Shown piece by piece: positions 18,461-26,951 of a DNA stretch of 64,000 nt (position 1 is the first letter of the stretch; each line of letters opens with the position of its first letter). The notes below the pieces were generated by a model that saw only the letters and a program-made list of their open reading frames with translations, was not told the origin of the DNA and did no database searches. A program made the translations under genes and the position numbers. The DNA comes from Burkholderiales bacterium (GTDB lineage: Bacteria; Pseudomonadota; Gammaproteobacteria; Burkholderiales; Burkholderiaceae_E), in the NCBI GenBank assembly GCA_026399835.1, contig JAPLQE010000044.1, positions 62,001 through 126,000 on the forward strand, written 5' to 3'.

Positions 18461-18489
18461 TTGTTGCGTCGCACCAGAAGGCCCTGTAG
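18461..18489 (+). promoter_or_regulatory. Possible sigma-70 promoter of the small RNA
   Basis: TTGTTG (18461-18466) and CTGTAG (18484-18489) are 17 bases apart. They would start transcription near 18496. Both boxes are imperfect. Confidence 0.4.
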
Positions 18490-18495
18490 AGTTCG

Positions 18496-18565
18496 GGCTG
18501 TCTCCTCCACCTCCTCAAATGGTGGTTTCAGGCCCGAACCTCACGGTTCGGGCCTTTTCTTTTCC
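18496..18565 (+). ncRNA. Candidate small RNA with exposed anti-Shine-Dalgarno sequence
   Basis: About 70 bases from a plausible promoter to a perfect terminator. The 5' part carries two C/U-rich anti-Shine-Dalgarno elements, TCTCCTCC (18501-18508) and CTCCTC (18511-18516), the second in the loop of a small hairpin (CCACC 18507-18511 with GGTGG 18521-18525). The terminator stem follows. This design, CU-rich loop plus terminator, is common in small RNAs that base-pair with ribosome-binding sites. A second pairing is possible: GTTCGGGC at 18491-18498 could pair with the 5' arm of the terminator and act as an anti-terminator if transcription comes from upstream. I cannot assign it to a named family. 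Confidence 0.5.
18531..18565 (+). terminator. Strong rho-independent terminator
   Basis: GGCCCGAACC (18531-18540) and GGTTCGGGCC (18545-18554) form a perfect 10-bp stem with loop TCAC, followed directly by TTTTCTTTTCC. It is the only hairpin in the window with a full T-rich tail. Confidence 0.9.
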
Positions 18566-18785
18566 GGCACCGGATGCCACGTGCCAACGGGTTCCAGCCC
18601 CGCCCGGCCAGGCCGCGGCGCGTGCGCGCCCCGCTTCGATTCGCGCGGCGCCCGCAGTCAGTCCGTGCAGTCCGACATGCCGACGACTGTCACGCTCGAG
18701 TGACGCCCGCCCTGTCCGTTTTGTCAGACGACCTCGGCGCCCAGCGGGTCGTCGCGCCGCCCCGCCGTCGCGCGCCCCGTTTCGC

Positions 18786-19979
18786 TCAGCGCTTCCTGCG
18801 CGCGCGGTGCACGTCGTGCGTGACGAACGCCGAGTCGCCTGCGCCCGGCGTGGGGCGGGCGAGCCAGTCCGGATGCGCGAGCGTGTCGCGCAGGTCCGCC
18901 AGGCCCGAGCGCCAGTGGTCGCGCATCGACAGCAGGCCGAACTGGTAGTCCTTGAAGTGCCCCTCGAAATCCTTGTCGTCGAAGATCAGGTGCACGACGT
19001 TCACGCGGCGGTCGTCGGCGAGCGCCGCCGCGCGCCGTGCGGCCGGATGGCCGCGATGCTCGGCAGGCACCAGTTCCAGCAGCTCGCGCAGCAGCTTGGC
19101 CTGGTCGGCCTCGGCGCGCAGCACATCGGTCACCAAGCGCGTGCGGCTCGAGAACTGGATGTCCTTCTGGCGGTTGGCGACCTCGAACAGGTCGCGCGGC
19201 AGCGCGCCGCTCGCGCTCCAGAGGTCGACCTGGAACACCAGCGCGTCGCGCCGGTGCGACTGGCCGAGCACCGCCGCCAGCGGTGTGTTCGACACGATGC
19301 CGCCGTCCCAGTACCAGCGCCCGCCGACCTTCACCGCCGGAAAGCCCGGCGGCAGCGCGCCCGAGGCCATGAAGTGCTCCGGGCCCAGCCGCTCCTCGCG
19401 GTTGTCGAAGTAGCGGAAGTTGCCGCTCTCGACATCGACCACACCGACCGACACGCGTATCGAGTCGGGCGCGGCGATCCGGTCGAAGTCGACGAAGCGC
19501 TCGAGCGTCTCGCGCAGCGGCCCGGTGTCGTACCAGCTCGCGCCGCCCGGCCCGGGCCGGTGCACCGCCCACGGCGGCGGCAGGCGGGGCGCGAAGAAGC
19601 CGTTCTGGCCCTCGAGCAGCGCGCGCCAGGCCTCGCCCGCATTGATCGCGACCATCGCCGGCTCGAAGGCCTGCAGCCACGGCTCGAGCATCGCGGGGAT
19701 CGCATTGACCGGCGAGGCCGGCATCACCGGCGGGCGGCAGATCGTCTCCCAGAACTCGCGCAGCCGCTCGACGCGGGTCTCGCGCGGATTGCCCGCGACG
19801 ATCGCCGCATTCAGCGCGCCGATCGAGATGCCGGCCACCCAGTTGGGCTCGATGCCCGCCTGCGCGAGGCCCTCGATCACGCCACCCTGGTACGCACCGA
19901 GCGCACCGCCCCCCTGCAGCACCAGCCCGACCACCGGATAGCCGGCGGCGACCTCGGCGGGCGTCGGCGCGGGGCTCAC
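18786..19979 (-). CDS. Patatin-like phospholipase with DUF3734-type C-terminus
   Basis: A 397-residue serine acyl-hydrolase. The patatin domain has the oxyanion-hole GGGALGAYQGG (23-33), nucleophile elbow GISIG (Ser52) and catalytic DGG (Asp225), all intact. The C-terminal third (from about 270) carries 'VNVVHLIFDDKDFEGHFKDYQFG', as in the RssA-like DUF3734 subgroup linked to polyhydroxyalkanoate or lipid turnover. It starts with GTG at 19979 and no strong ribosome-binding site. No signal peptide, so it is probably cytoplasmic. It lies downstream of cnoX on the same strand, 39 bases away. Confidence 0.92.
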   Translation of the reverse strand: MSPAPTPAEVAAGYPVVGLVLQGGGALGAYQGGVIEGLAQAGIEPNWVAGISIGALNAAIVAGNPRETRVERLREFWETICRPPVMPASPVNAIPAMLEPWLQAFEPAMVAINAGEAWRALLEGQNGFFAPRLPPPWAVHRPGPGGASWYDTGPLRETLERFVDFDRIAAPDSIRVSVGVVDVESGNFRYFDNREERLGPEHFMASGALPPGFPAVKVGGRWYWDGGIVSNTPLAAVLGQSHRRDALVFQVDLWSASGALPRDLFEVANRQKDIQFSSRTRLVTDVLRAEADQAKLLRELLELVPAEHRGHPAARRAAALADDRRVNVVHLIFDDKDFEGHFKDYQFGLLSMRDHWRSGLADLRDTLAHPDWLARPTPGAGDSAFVTHDVHRARRKR

Positions 19980-20018
19980 CCCGAGCGTCCGGCGCCGCGG
20001 CGTACTGCCGCGGCGCGG

Positions 20019-20873
20019 TCAGCGCACATTCAGCGCGCCCCCGAGCCTGCGCCGCCACTCCGACACCAGCGGCGGCTGCGCCGCGGCCAGCTCGAAGACC
20101 TGGACCATCCGCCGCCGGCCGATGTCCTCCTGGAAAGCACGATCACGCAGCACGATCTCCAGCAGCTGCTCGAGCGCCGGCTCCCATTCCTTGTACTCGA
20201 TCCAGTACTCGGCGAGGTCGAGCCGCGCCTGCAGGTCGGCCGGATGCCCGGCCACGCGATCGAGCAGCTCGTGCGGCACCGGCGGCTTGGCGGCCTCGGC
20301 CGCCTCGGCCACCTGCTGCATCAGCGCCGCGACCTGCGGATCGGCCTTCGCGGCGGCCGACAGTGCATCGAGCTGGCCTTGGGCAGCGGCCGGCTCGCCC
20401 GCGCCCAGCAGCAGCTGCGCGTACAGCAGGCGGGCCGAGTCGTTCGACGGGTCGAGGGCGATCGCCTTCTTCGCATGCTCGGTGGCCGCGGCCTCGTCGC
20501 CCCGGTCGAGCGCGGCACCGGCCTGCTCGAGCTCGACGTCCGAGGGGTTGGGCATGAGCCGATCGATGAACTCGCGCAGCTTGCCCTCGGGCAGCGCGCC
20601 CTGGAACTGGTCGACCGGCTGGCCGCCGACGAAGGCGTAGACCGTCGGGATCGACTTGATGCGGAAGTGCTGGGCGAGCTGCTGCTCGGCGTCGGTGTCG
20701 ATCTTCACGAGCTTGAAGCGGCCGCCGTAGGCCTGCTCGAGCTTCTCGAGCATCGGTCCGAGCGACTTGCAGGGGCCGCACCAGGGCGCCCAGAAGTCGA
20801 CCAGCACCGGCACCTGCATCGAGGCGTCGATGACGTCGGCCTGGAAGGTCTGGAGGGTGGTGTCGGTGCTCAT
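20019..20873 (-). CDS. cnoX: CnoX/YbbN-like thioredoxin-TPR chaperone
   Basis: A 284-residue cytoplasmic protein: thioredoxin domain (1-110) followed by a TPR-like helical domain (about 115-284). E. coli CnoX (YbbN) is a chaperedoxin that protects proteins from oxidation and passes them to GroEL/ES. Here the active site is a full CGPC (32-35), whereas E. coli has SxxC, so this protein may keep disulfide-reductase activity. The ATG at 20873 is used; the upstream extension to 20969 is not family-like. It is divergent from nnrU at 21071. Confidence 0.92.
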   Translation of the reverse strand: MSTDTTLQTFQADVIDASMQVPVLVDFWAPWCGPCKSLGPMLEKLEQAYGGRFKLVKIDTDAEQQLAQHFRIKSIPTVYAFVGGQPVDQFQGALPEGKLREFIDRLMPNPSDVELEQAGAALDRGDEAAATEHAKKAIALDPSNDSARLLYAQLLLGAGEPAAAQGQLDALSAAAKADPQVAALMQQVAEAAEAAKPPVPHELLDRVAGHPADLQARLDLAEYWIEYKEWEPALEQLLEIVLRDRAFQEDIGRRRMVQVFELAAAQPPLVSEWRRRLGGALNVR

Positions 20874-21070
20874 GGCGTCGGCGCGTCGGTGGGATGGGAG
20901 ACCGCGATTGTGCACCCGCGGGCCCGAGCGCCCGGCCGTACCCGTGAATGCCAGCGCTCGCTTCGCCATCCAGGCGCCTGGCTCCTGGGTCCGGAAGCCC
21001 CGTCGATACCGGGCCGTCCGCCGGCTCGGGGCGCCTCGGTGCTAGCATCGGCGCCAACCGGAGGTCCGCG

Positions 21071-21649
21071 ATGGGCATGATGCTGCTGGGTATGGTGCTG
21101 TTCCTGGGGGTGCACTCGGTGCGCGTCTTCGCGGATGGCGCACGCGATTCGCTGATCCGGCGCCTCGGCCCCGGGGCCTACAAGGGGCTCTACTCGCTGG
21201 CCTCGATCGCCGGCTTCGTGCTGATCGTCTGGGGCTACGGCCTGGCGCGCACCGCGCCGGTGGACCTGTGGATGCCGCCGGTCTGGACCCGGCACCTCGC
21301 CGCGCTGCTGACGATACCCGCCTTCGTGCTGCTGGCCGCGGCCTACGTGCCCGGCACCGCCATCAAGGCCGCCGTCGGCCATCCGATGGTGATGGGCGTC
21401 AAGGTCTGGGCGTTCGCCCACCTGATCGCCAACGGCCGGCTCGCCGACGTCGTGCTGTTCGGCGGCTTCCTCGCGTGGGCGGTGCTGCTGTACATCGCGT
21501 CGCGCAAGCGCGACCGGCGCACCGGCACCCGCTACGTCGCCGGCCCGGCCTCGCGCGACGCGATCGCGATCGTCGTGGGCCTCGCGGCCTGGGCGGCCTT
21601 CGCGTTCTGGCTGCACGGTGCGCTCATCGGCGTGCGCCCCTTCGGTTGA
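21071..21649 (+). CDS. nnrU: NnrU family membrane protein
   Basis: Polytopic inner-membrane protein of 192 residues with five or six helices. It begins MGMMLLGMVLFLGVHSVRVF and includes 'LGPGAYKGLYSLASIAGFVLIVWGYG' and 'HPMVMGVKVWAFAHLIANG', the characteristic NnrU segments. NnrU was first described beside nitrite and nitric-oxide reductase genes, but homologues occur widely without denitrification; none of those genes is here. Ribosome-binding site GGAGG at 21060-21064; a TAGCAT -10-like box is at 21043-21048. Confidence 0.92.
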   Translation: MGMMLLGMVLFLGVHSVRVFADGARDSLIRRLGPGAYKGLYSLASIAGFVLIVWGYGLARTAPVDLWMPPVWTRHLAALLTIPAFVLLAAAYVPGTAIKAAVGHPMVMGVKVWAFAHLIANGRLADVVLFGGFLAWAVLLYIASRKRDRRTGTRYVAGPASRDAIAIVVGLAAWAAFAFWLHGALIGVRPFG

Positions 21650-21668
21650 GAAGCGCGGGCCCGGGCGG

Positions 21669-22682
21669 CTACGCCGGGTCCGACCCCGCCCCCATCTCCA
21701 CCACGATCTTGCCCGGCGCCTCGCGCCGCTCGAGCGCGCGCAGCGCGTCGATCGCCCGCTCGATCGGGAAGCACGCGCCCACCAGCGGCCGGAACGTGCC
21801 CTGCGCGGCGAGCCGCGCGAGCTCGGCGCGGATGCGCGGCGCGTCCGCCGGGCGCTGGCGCAGCCACTCGCCGGCCCGCACCCCGATCACCGCGTAGCTC
21901 TTGATCAGCACGTGGTTGGCGGCGAGCGCGGGGATGCGCCCGGCGGCGAATCCGATCACCAGCAGCCGCCCGCCGAAGCCGATGCAGCGGGTCGAGCGAT
22001 CGAACACGTCGCCGCCCACCGGGTCGTAGACCACATCGGCGCCACGCCCGCCGGTCAGCGCCTTGACCTGTTCGTGGAAGTCGCCGCGCGAGGACACGAG
22101 GTGGGTGGCGCCCATCGGGCGCAGCCGCTCGAGCCACGCCGGGTCGCTGCCGGTGGCGATCACGGTGGCGCCGAGCGCGGCGCCGAGCTGCACCGCGGCG
22201 GCGCCCATGCCGCCGGTGGCGCCGTGGACCAGCAGCGTCTCGCCGGCGCGCAGCCCGCCGCGCACGACCAGCGCCACGTAGGCGGTCAGGGCGCCGACCT
22301 GCCAGGCCGCGGCGGACGGCCAGTCCCAGCCCGGGGGCACCGCCGACAGCGCGGACGCCGGGAACACCGCGTGGTGCGCGATGGCCCCGGACTTGTCGGA
22401 CACGCAGACCGCGTCGCCGACCCGCCAGCCGGCCACGCCCGGGCCCACCGCCGCGACCGTCCCCGCGCCCTCCATGCCGATCGTGAAGGGCAGGGTCGGC
22501 TTGTGCTGGTAGCCGCCGCGCGTCATCAGCAGGTCCGGGAAGTTCAGCGCGGCCGCGCGCATCGACACGGCGACCTCGCCCGCGGCGGGCGGCACTGGAT
22601 CGAGCCGGTCGAGCGGGTCGAGGGCGACGCCGGCGAGATCGTCGGCGAGGCGGTGGCAGCGCAGCGCGAGGGATCGGGGCAC
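21669..22682 (-). CDS. Zinc-independent NADPH:quinone oxidoreductase
   Basis: A 337-residue MDR-superfamily reductase. The GroES-like part has 'RAAALNFPDLLMTRGGYQHKPTLPFTIGMEGAGTV', split by the catalytic fold; the Rossmann part has LVHGATGGMGAAAVQLG (the NADPH loop) and 'DVVYDPVGGDVFDRS'. It lacks the catalytic and structural zinc cysteines of alcohol dehydrogenases, which defines the quinone reductase/enoyl reductase-like branch. It starts with GTG at 22682 after GAGGAG. It lies 25 bases downstream of the thioesterase gene; the pair probably handles an acyl or enoyl intermediate. Confidence 0.9.
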   Translation of the reverse strand: MPRSLALRCHRLADDLAGVALDPLDRLDPVPPAAGEVAVSMRAAALNFPDLLMTRGGYQHKPTLPFTIGMEGAGTVAAVGPGVAGWRVGDAVCVSDKSGAIAHHAVFPASALSAVPPGWDWPSAAAWQVGALTAYVALVVRGGLRAGETLLVHGATGGMGAAAVQLGAALGATVIATGSDPAWLERLRPMGATHLVSSRGDFHEQVKALTGGRGADVVYDPVGGDVFDRSTRCIGFGGRLLVIGFAAGRIPALAANHVLIKSYAVIGVRAGEWLRQRPADAPRIRAELARLAAQGTFRPLVGACFPIERAIDALRALERREAPGKIVVEMGAGSDPA

Positions 22683-22707
22683 GGTGGTCGGCTCCTCGGG
22701 ACAGGCG

Positions 22708-23574
22708 TCAGTCGAAGATGGCGGTGGTCTGGTGGCTCACCGCCACCGGTCGGCCATCGGCGTCCCAGACGCGCGCGGTCTGGCTGGTGTAGCCCTCGGC
22801 CGCGTGGCGCGTCTCGGTGTGCAGCAGCAGCCAGGCCTGTGGATCCACGGTGCGCGGGTCCGCGAGGAACTCGAGCAGCCAGGTGAGCGAGGCGCCCGGC
22901 GCCCGGCGGGTCAGCGTCGACATGACCGGCGAGGGCGGCATGTCGCAGAGCGCGACCACGTTGGCCTCGCGGGCGGCGGGCGCATCGAGTGCGGGCGCGA
23001 GCGGTGCCTCGCCGGGCCCGGCATCCTCGCCCTCGGTGGCCTCGCGCAGCCGCACCCACATCGACGAGGGCTTCATCGGCTGGCCGCTGTACGGGATCGC
23101 GCCGCCCGCCCAGCGCTGGCGGTAGTGGCGCAGGAAACCGGGCATGCGCTCGGGCAGGAACGGCGCCTCGCGCAGCTCGCCGGGGCCGCGCAGCTCGGGC
23201 ATCGGCATGTCGGCGATCGCCTTGGACTCGCGTGCCGCGCCGAACAGCCCGACCATCAGGGCGCCTGCGCGTCCGCCGCTCGACAGCGTGCACTGCGCAT
23301 GCGTGACGGCGCGGCCGCGCCGCACCACGCTCGCGTCGGCGACCGACTCGCCCCCGACGGCGGCCACGAAGGTCACCTGCAGCGCCCGCAGCGGCAGCGC
23401 GTCGCCGACGGCCGCGCGCATCGCGAGCACGCCGAGCGCGCCCTGCAGGCCGCCGAACGCGGCCTTGCCCTGGAGCCAGTCCTCGGTGACCTCGGCGCGC
23501 AGCACGGCGCGGCCTTCGGGGGAGTCGGCGCGCACCTCGGCGGGCCGCGCGGCGATGGAGGAGAAGCTCTGCAT
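22708..23574 (-). CDS. TesB-like acyl-CoA thioesterase family protein
   Basis: A 288-residue double hot-dog protein. The first half has 'WLQGKAAFGGLQGALGVLAMRAAV' and 'LRALQVTFVAAVGGE', typical of the acyl-CoA-binding first hot-dog; the second half has 'WLLEFLADPRTVDPQAWLLLHTETRHAAEGYTSQTARVWDADGRPVAVSHQ', split in the usual 'D..G.L.A...Q' pattern of TesB relatives. It is probably a cytoplasmic acyl-CoA thioesterase. ATG at 23574. First gene of a two-gene unit with the quinone oxidoreductase and divergent from metY. Confidence 0.87.
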   Translation of the reverse strand: MQSFSSIAARPAEVRADSPEGRAVLRAEVTEDWLQGKAAFGGLQGALGVLAMRAAVGDALPLRALQVTFVAAVGGESVADASVVRRGRAVTHAQCTLSSGGRAGALMVGLFGAARESKAIADMPMPELRGPGELREAPFLPERMPGFLRHYRQRWAGGAIPYSGQPMKPSSMWVRLREATEGEDAGPGEAPLAPALDAPAAREANVVALCDMPPSPVMSTLTRRAPGASLTWLLEFLADPRTVDPQAWLLLHTETRHAAEGYTSQTARVWDADGRPVAVSHQTTAIFD

Positions 23575-23675
23575 GATCGATCCGCGGCCCGCGGGGGAAG
23601 GGGCCGGTGCCGCTCGAGGATGCCACAATCGCCGGCCGTTCCCGTTCCACAGCGCCCCCCCCGAGGAGACCTCCC

Positions 23676-24953
<1,278 letters not shown>

Positions 24954-24963
24954 TCGGCGACGA

Positions 24964-24992
24964 GCGGCCGCCCGTGGCGAACGGGCGGCCGC
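24964..24992 (+). terminator. Hairpin after metY
   Basis: GCGGCCGCCCGT (24964-24975) pairs perfectly with ACGGGCGGCCGC (24981-24992), loop GGCGA, 11 bases after the metY stop. No T-run. Confidence 0.6.
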
Positions 24993-25174
24993 AGGGCCGG
25001 GCTCGAGACCGGATCGAGACCGAAGCGCACCGGATCCGATCCCCGGACGAGTCGGGCGCGACAGACGGCGTGCGCACACTGGATCCCATCGACACCGCAC
25101 CTGAAACGCGATGTCGGCGAGGCGGCAGGAGGTCCTGCCGCCCCACCCCGGACCGATCCACAAGGAGCCACGCC

Positions 25175-25357
25175 ATGACCAAGACCCTCGCCCGCATCGC
25201 CCTGCCCGCCGCCCTCGCCCTCGCCGCCTTCGGCGCGCAGGCCGGCGAAGGCCCGATCGACGTCCGCGTCGCGCCCGCCGCCGCGCAGTCCGCGCCCGCC
25301 GCCGCGACCTCGCAGATCCAGAGCGCCGCGAAGGCGACGCTGCTGCCGGGCGCCTGA
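25175..25357 (+). CDS. Small exported protein, 60 residues
   Basis: Start MTKTLARIALPAALALAAFGAQA gives a standard signal peptide with cleavage before GEGPID, leaving a mature peptide of about 37 residues that is mostly Ala, Pro and Gln (VAPAAAQSAPAAATSQIQSAAK). A good ribosome-binding site (AAGGAG) precedes the ATG. It is flanked by terminator-like hairpins, so it is its own transcription unit. I recognise no family. Confidence 0.65.
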   Translation: MTKTLARIALPAALALAAFGAQAGEGPIDVRVAPAAAQSAPAAATSQIQSAAKATLLPGA

Positions 25358-25363
25358 GCCCGC

Positions 25364-25384
25364 GGCCGGTCCGACGGACCGGCC
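25364..25384 (+). terminator. Hairpin just after the small exported protein gene
   Basis: GGCCGGTCC (25364-25372) and GGACCGGCC (25376-25384) with loop GAC, seven bases after the stop. No T-run. Confidence 0.5.
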
Positions 25385-25414
25385 CACCCGAACGCGACCC
25401 GATCGCGTCGGACC

Positions 25415-25453
25415 CGAACGCCCGGACGCCTCCTGCAGGCCTCCGGGCGTTCG
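25415..25453 (+). terminator. Second hairpin after the small exported protein gene
   Basis: CGAACGCCCGGA (25415-25426) pairs perfectly with TCCGGGCGTTCG (25442-25453); the 15-base loop can itself pair in part. A back-up terminator is likely. Confidence 0.55.
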
Positions 25454-25588
25454 TGCGTCCGGGCGCCGTTCCCGCGGCCCGGCCCTGCGGGCGACGCGGC
25501 GCGGCGCGCGGCCATGACCTCGCGGGTCATCGACGCCCGCCCGCGGAACGCACAGGATGGAGACATCGCCCACCCACCGGAGAGGCCG

Positions 25589-25684
25589 ATGTCCCCCGCC
25601 ACCTTCGTCCCCCTCGCCCGCGCCGTGATCATCGGGCTCGGCATCGCGATGCTGTTCGCCTTCGCGAGCCCGTTCGGCGGCTGA
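25589..25684 (+). CDS. Possible 31-residue single-pass membrane protein
   Basis: ATG at 25589 after GGAGAGGCCG opens a short frame of one predicted membrane helix (LARAVIIGLGIAMLFAFASPF) ending in GG and TGA. The third codon positions are almost all G or C, as in neighbouring genes, and the ribosome-binding site is well placed. Small membrane proteins of this size are usually partners of larger complexes. It could also be chance, as it is so short. Confidence 0.45.
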   Translation: MSPATFVPLARAVIIGLGIAMLFAFASPFGG

Positions 25685-25785
25685 GCCGCAGGCCCGGGGG
25701 CCTCGGCCTCGGGGCGCCTGTCGTGGACGCCGATGCACGGCGCGTGCGAGCATCGCCGCAGCGTGCAGCCGGGGGAGCCATCGCG

Positions 25786-26634
25786 ATGGGCAAGGACGAG
25801 CGGAAGAAACCGAAGGCGGTCGAGGCAGGGGCAGTGGCAGTGGCCACGGCCGAAGCGCCGACAGGCCTGTCGCGCAAGGACTACGAGGCGCGGCTCGAAC
25901 CGCTCGAGGTGGAGCTGAACCGGCTCGCCCGCTGGATCCAGCAGACCGGCCAGCGCCTGCTGGTGATCTTCGAGGGTCGTGACACCGCCGGCAAGGGCGG
26001 CGCGATCAGCGCGATCGCCGACACGCTGAACCCGCGCCAGTGCCACGTGGTCGCGCTCTCCAAGCCGACCGAGGTCGAGCGCACCCAGTGGTACTTCCAG
26101 CGCTACGTGCCGCATCTGCCGGCGGCCGGACAGATCGCGCTCTTCGACCGCAGCTGGTACAACCGCGCCGGCGTCGAGCGCGTGATGGGCTGGTGCACCG
26201 AGCCCGAGTACCGGCGCTTCCTCAAGCAGGCGCCGGTCTTCGAGAAGCTGCTGGTCGACGACGGCGTGCTGGTCTTCAAGTACTGGCTCACCGTCGACCA
26301 GGGGCAGCAGGAAGCGCGGTTCCGCGAGCGCCTGGAGGATCCGCTCAAGCGGTGGAAGCTCTCGCCGATCGACCTGAAGTCGCGCGAGAAGTACCGCGAG
26401 TACGGCGAGGCCCGCGACGCGATGCTCGAGGCCACCCACACGAAGCACGCGCCCTGGACGCTGATCGACTTCAACGATCAGCGTGCCGGTCGCCTCGCGC
26501 TGATCCGCCACCTGCTCGACCGGATCCCGGACACCGAGGTGCCGCCCGAGTCGATCGAGTTCCCGCCGCTGCCCGGCCCGCCGCAGCGCGAACGCTTCGC
26601 CGGGCCGCTGAAGCCGATCGTCCCGAAGGCCTGA
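25786..26634 (+). CDS. ppk2: Polyphosphate kinase 2 family protein
   Basis: A 282-residue single-domain PPK2 that transfers phosphate between polyphosphate and nucleotides. It carries Walker A GRDTAGKGG (64-72), Walker B ALFDRSWYNR (118-127) and a lid segment 'RLEDPLKRWKLSPIDLKSREKYREYGEARDAML', with the WKLSPID motif found in class I enzymes. Residues 1-28 are a basic, Ala/Val-rich extension. Start: ATG at 25786 after GGGGGAGCC. The subclass (ADP versus AMP phosphorylation) cannot be settled by eye. Confidence 0.94.
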   Translation: MGKDERKKPKAVEAGAVAVATAEAPTGLSRKDYEARLEPLEVELNRLARWIQQTGQRLLVIFEGRDTAGKGGAISAIADTLNPRQCHVVALSKPTEVERTQWYFQRYVPHLPAAGQIALFDRSWYNRAGVERVMGWCTEPEYRRFLKQAPVFEKLLVDDGVLVFKYWLTVDQGQQEARFRERLEDPLKRWKLSPIDLKSREKYREYGEARDAMLEATHTKHAPWTLIDFNDQRAGRLALIRHLLDRIPDTEVPPESIEFPPLPGPPQRERFAGPLKPIVPKA

Positions 26635-26647
26635 ACGCGCGGCCCGG

Positions 26648-26887
26648 CTACAGCCGGTTGTGCGTGCCGTCGCACAGCGGCGCGCGCGCCGAGTGCTTGC
26701 AGCCGCAGAGCCAGGCCATGGCGGTGGTCGCCTGCGTGATCTTCACCGGCTCGAAGCCGGTGCCACGGTGGCTGCCGTCGCAGAACGGCTGCGTCGCGCT
26801 GCGCCCGCAGGCGCACCACCAGTAGTCCTGGCCGGCCTTGAGCTCGACCGCGAAGGCGGCCTTCGCGGGAATCTCGGGGGTGCTCAT
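26648..26887 (-). CDS. CDGSH-type iron-sulfur protein with two clusters
   Basis: A 79-residue soluble protein made of two tandem CDGSH motifs: Cys25-x-Cys27...Cys36-Asp-Gly-Ser-His40 and Cys61-x-Cys63...Cys72-Asp-Gly-Thr-His76. Each should hold a [2Fe-2S] cluster with 3Cys-1His coordination. The bacterial two-motif proteins are like human Miner2/CISD3 in layout and probably act in iron-sulfur or redox traffic. It is convergent with ppk2, 13 bases apart. Confidence 0.93.
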   Translation of the reverse strand: MSTPEIPAKAAFAVELKAGQDYWWCACGRSATQPFCDGSHRGTGFEPVKITQATTAMAWLCGCKHSARAPLCDGTHNRL

Positions 26888-26951
26888 CGTCGGCGGCCTG
26901 CTGCGTGATTCGGAGACGAAGTCTATCGGCCGCGGCCCCCCGCATCGGCGA

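Larger units (their letters stand above)
18011..18785. other. 775-bp region without a protein gene
   Basis: No frame here has coding character. It holds a 20-base palindrome just after the Bug gene, about 400 bases with no feature I can name, then a promoter-like element, a CU-rich small-RNA candidate and a strong plus-strand terminator (18461-18565), and finally about 220 bases before the convergent patatin gene. Because no plus-strand gene follows the terminator, the transcript it ends must be an independent RNA or a long 3' extension of the Bug mRNA. Confidence 0.7.

Noticed and set aside
18069-18518. Open frames in the gene desert before the patatin gene
   Set aside because: No coding bias, no ribosome-binding sites and no recognisable residues.
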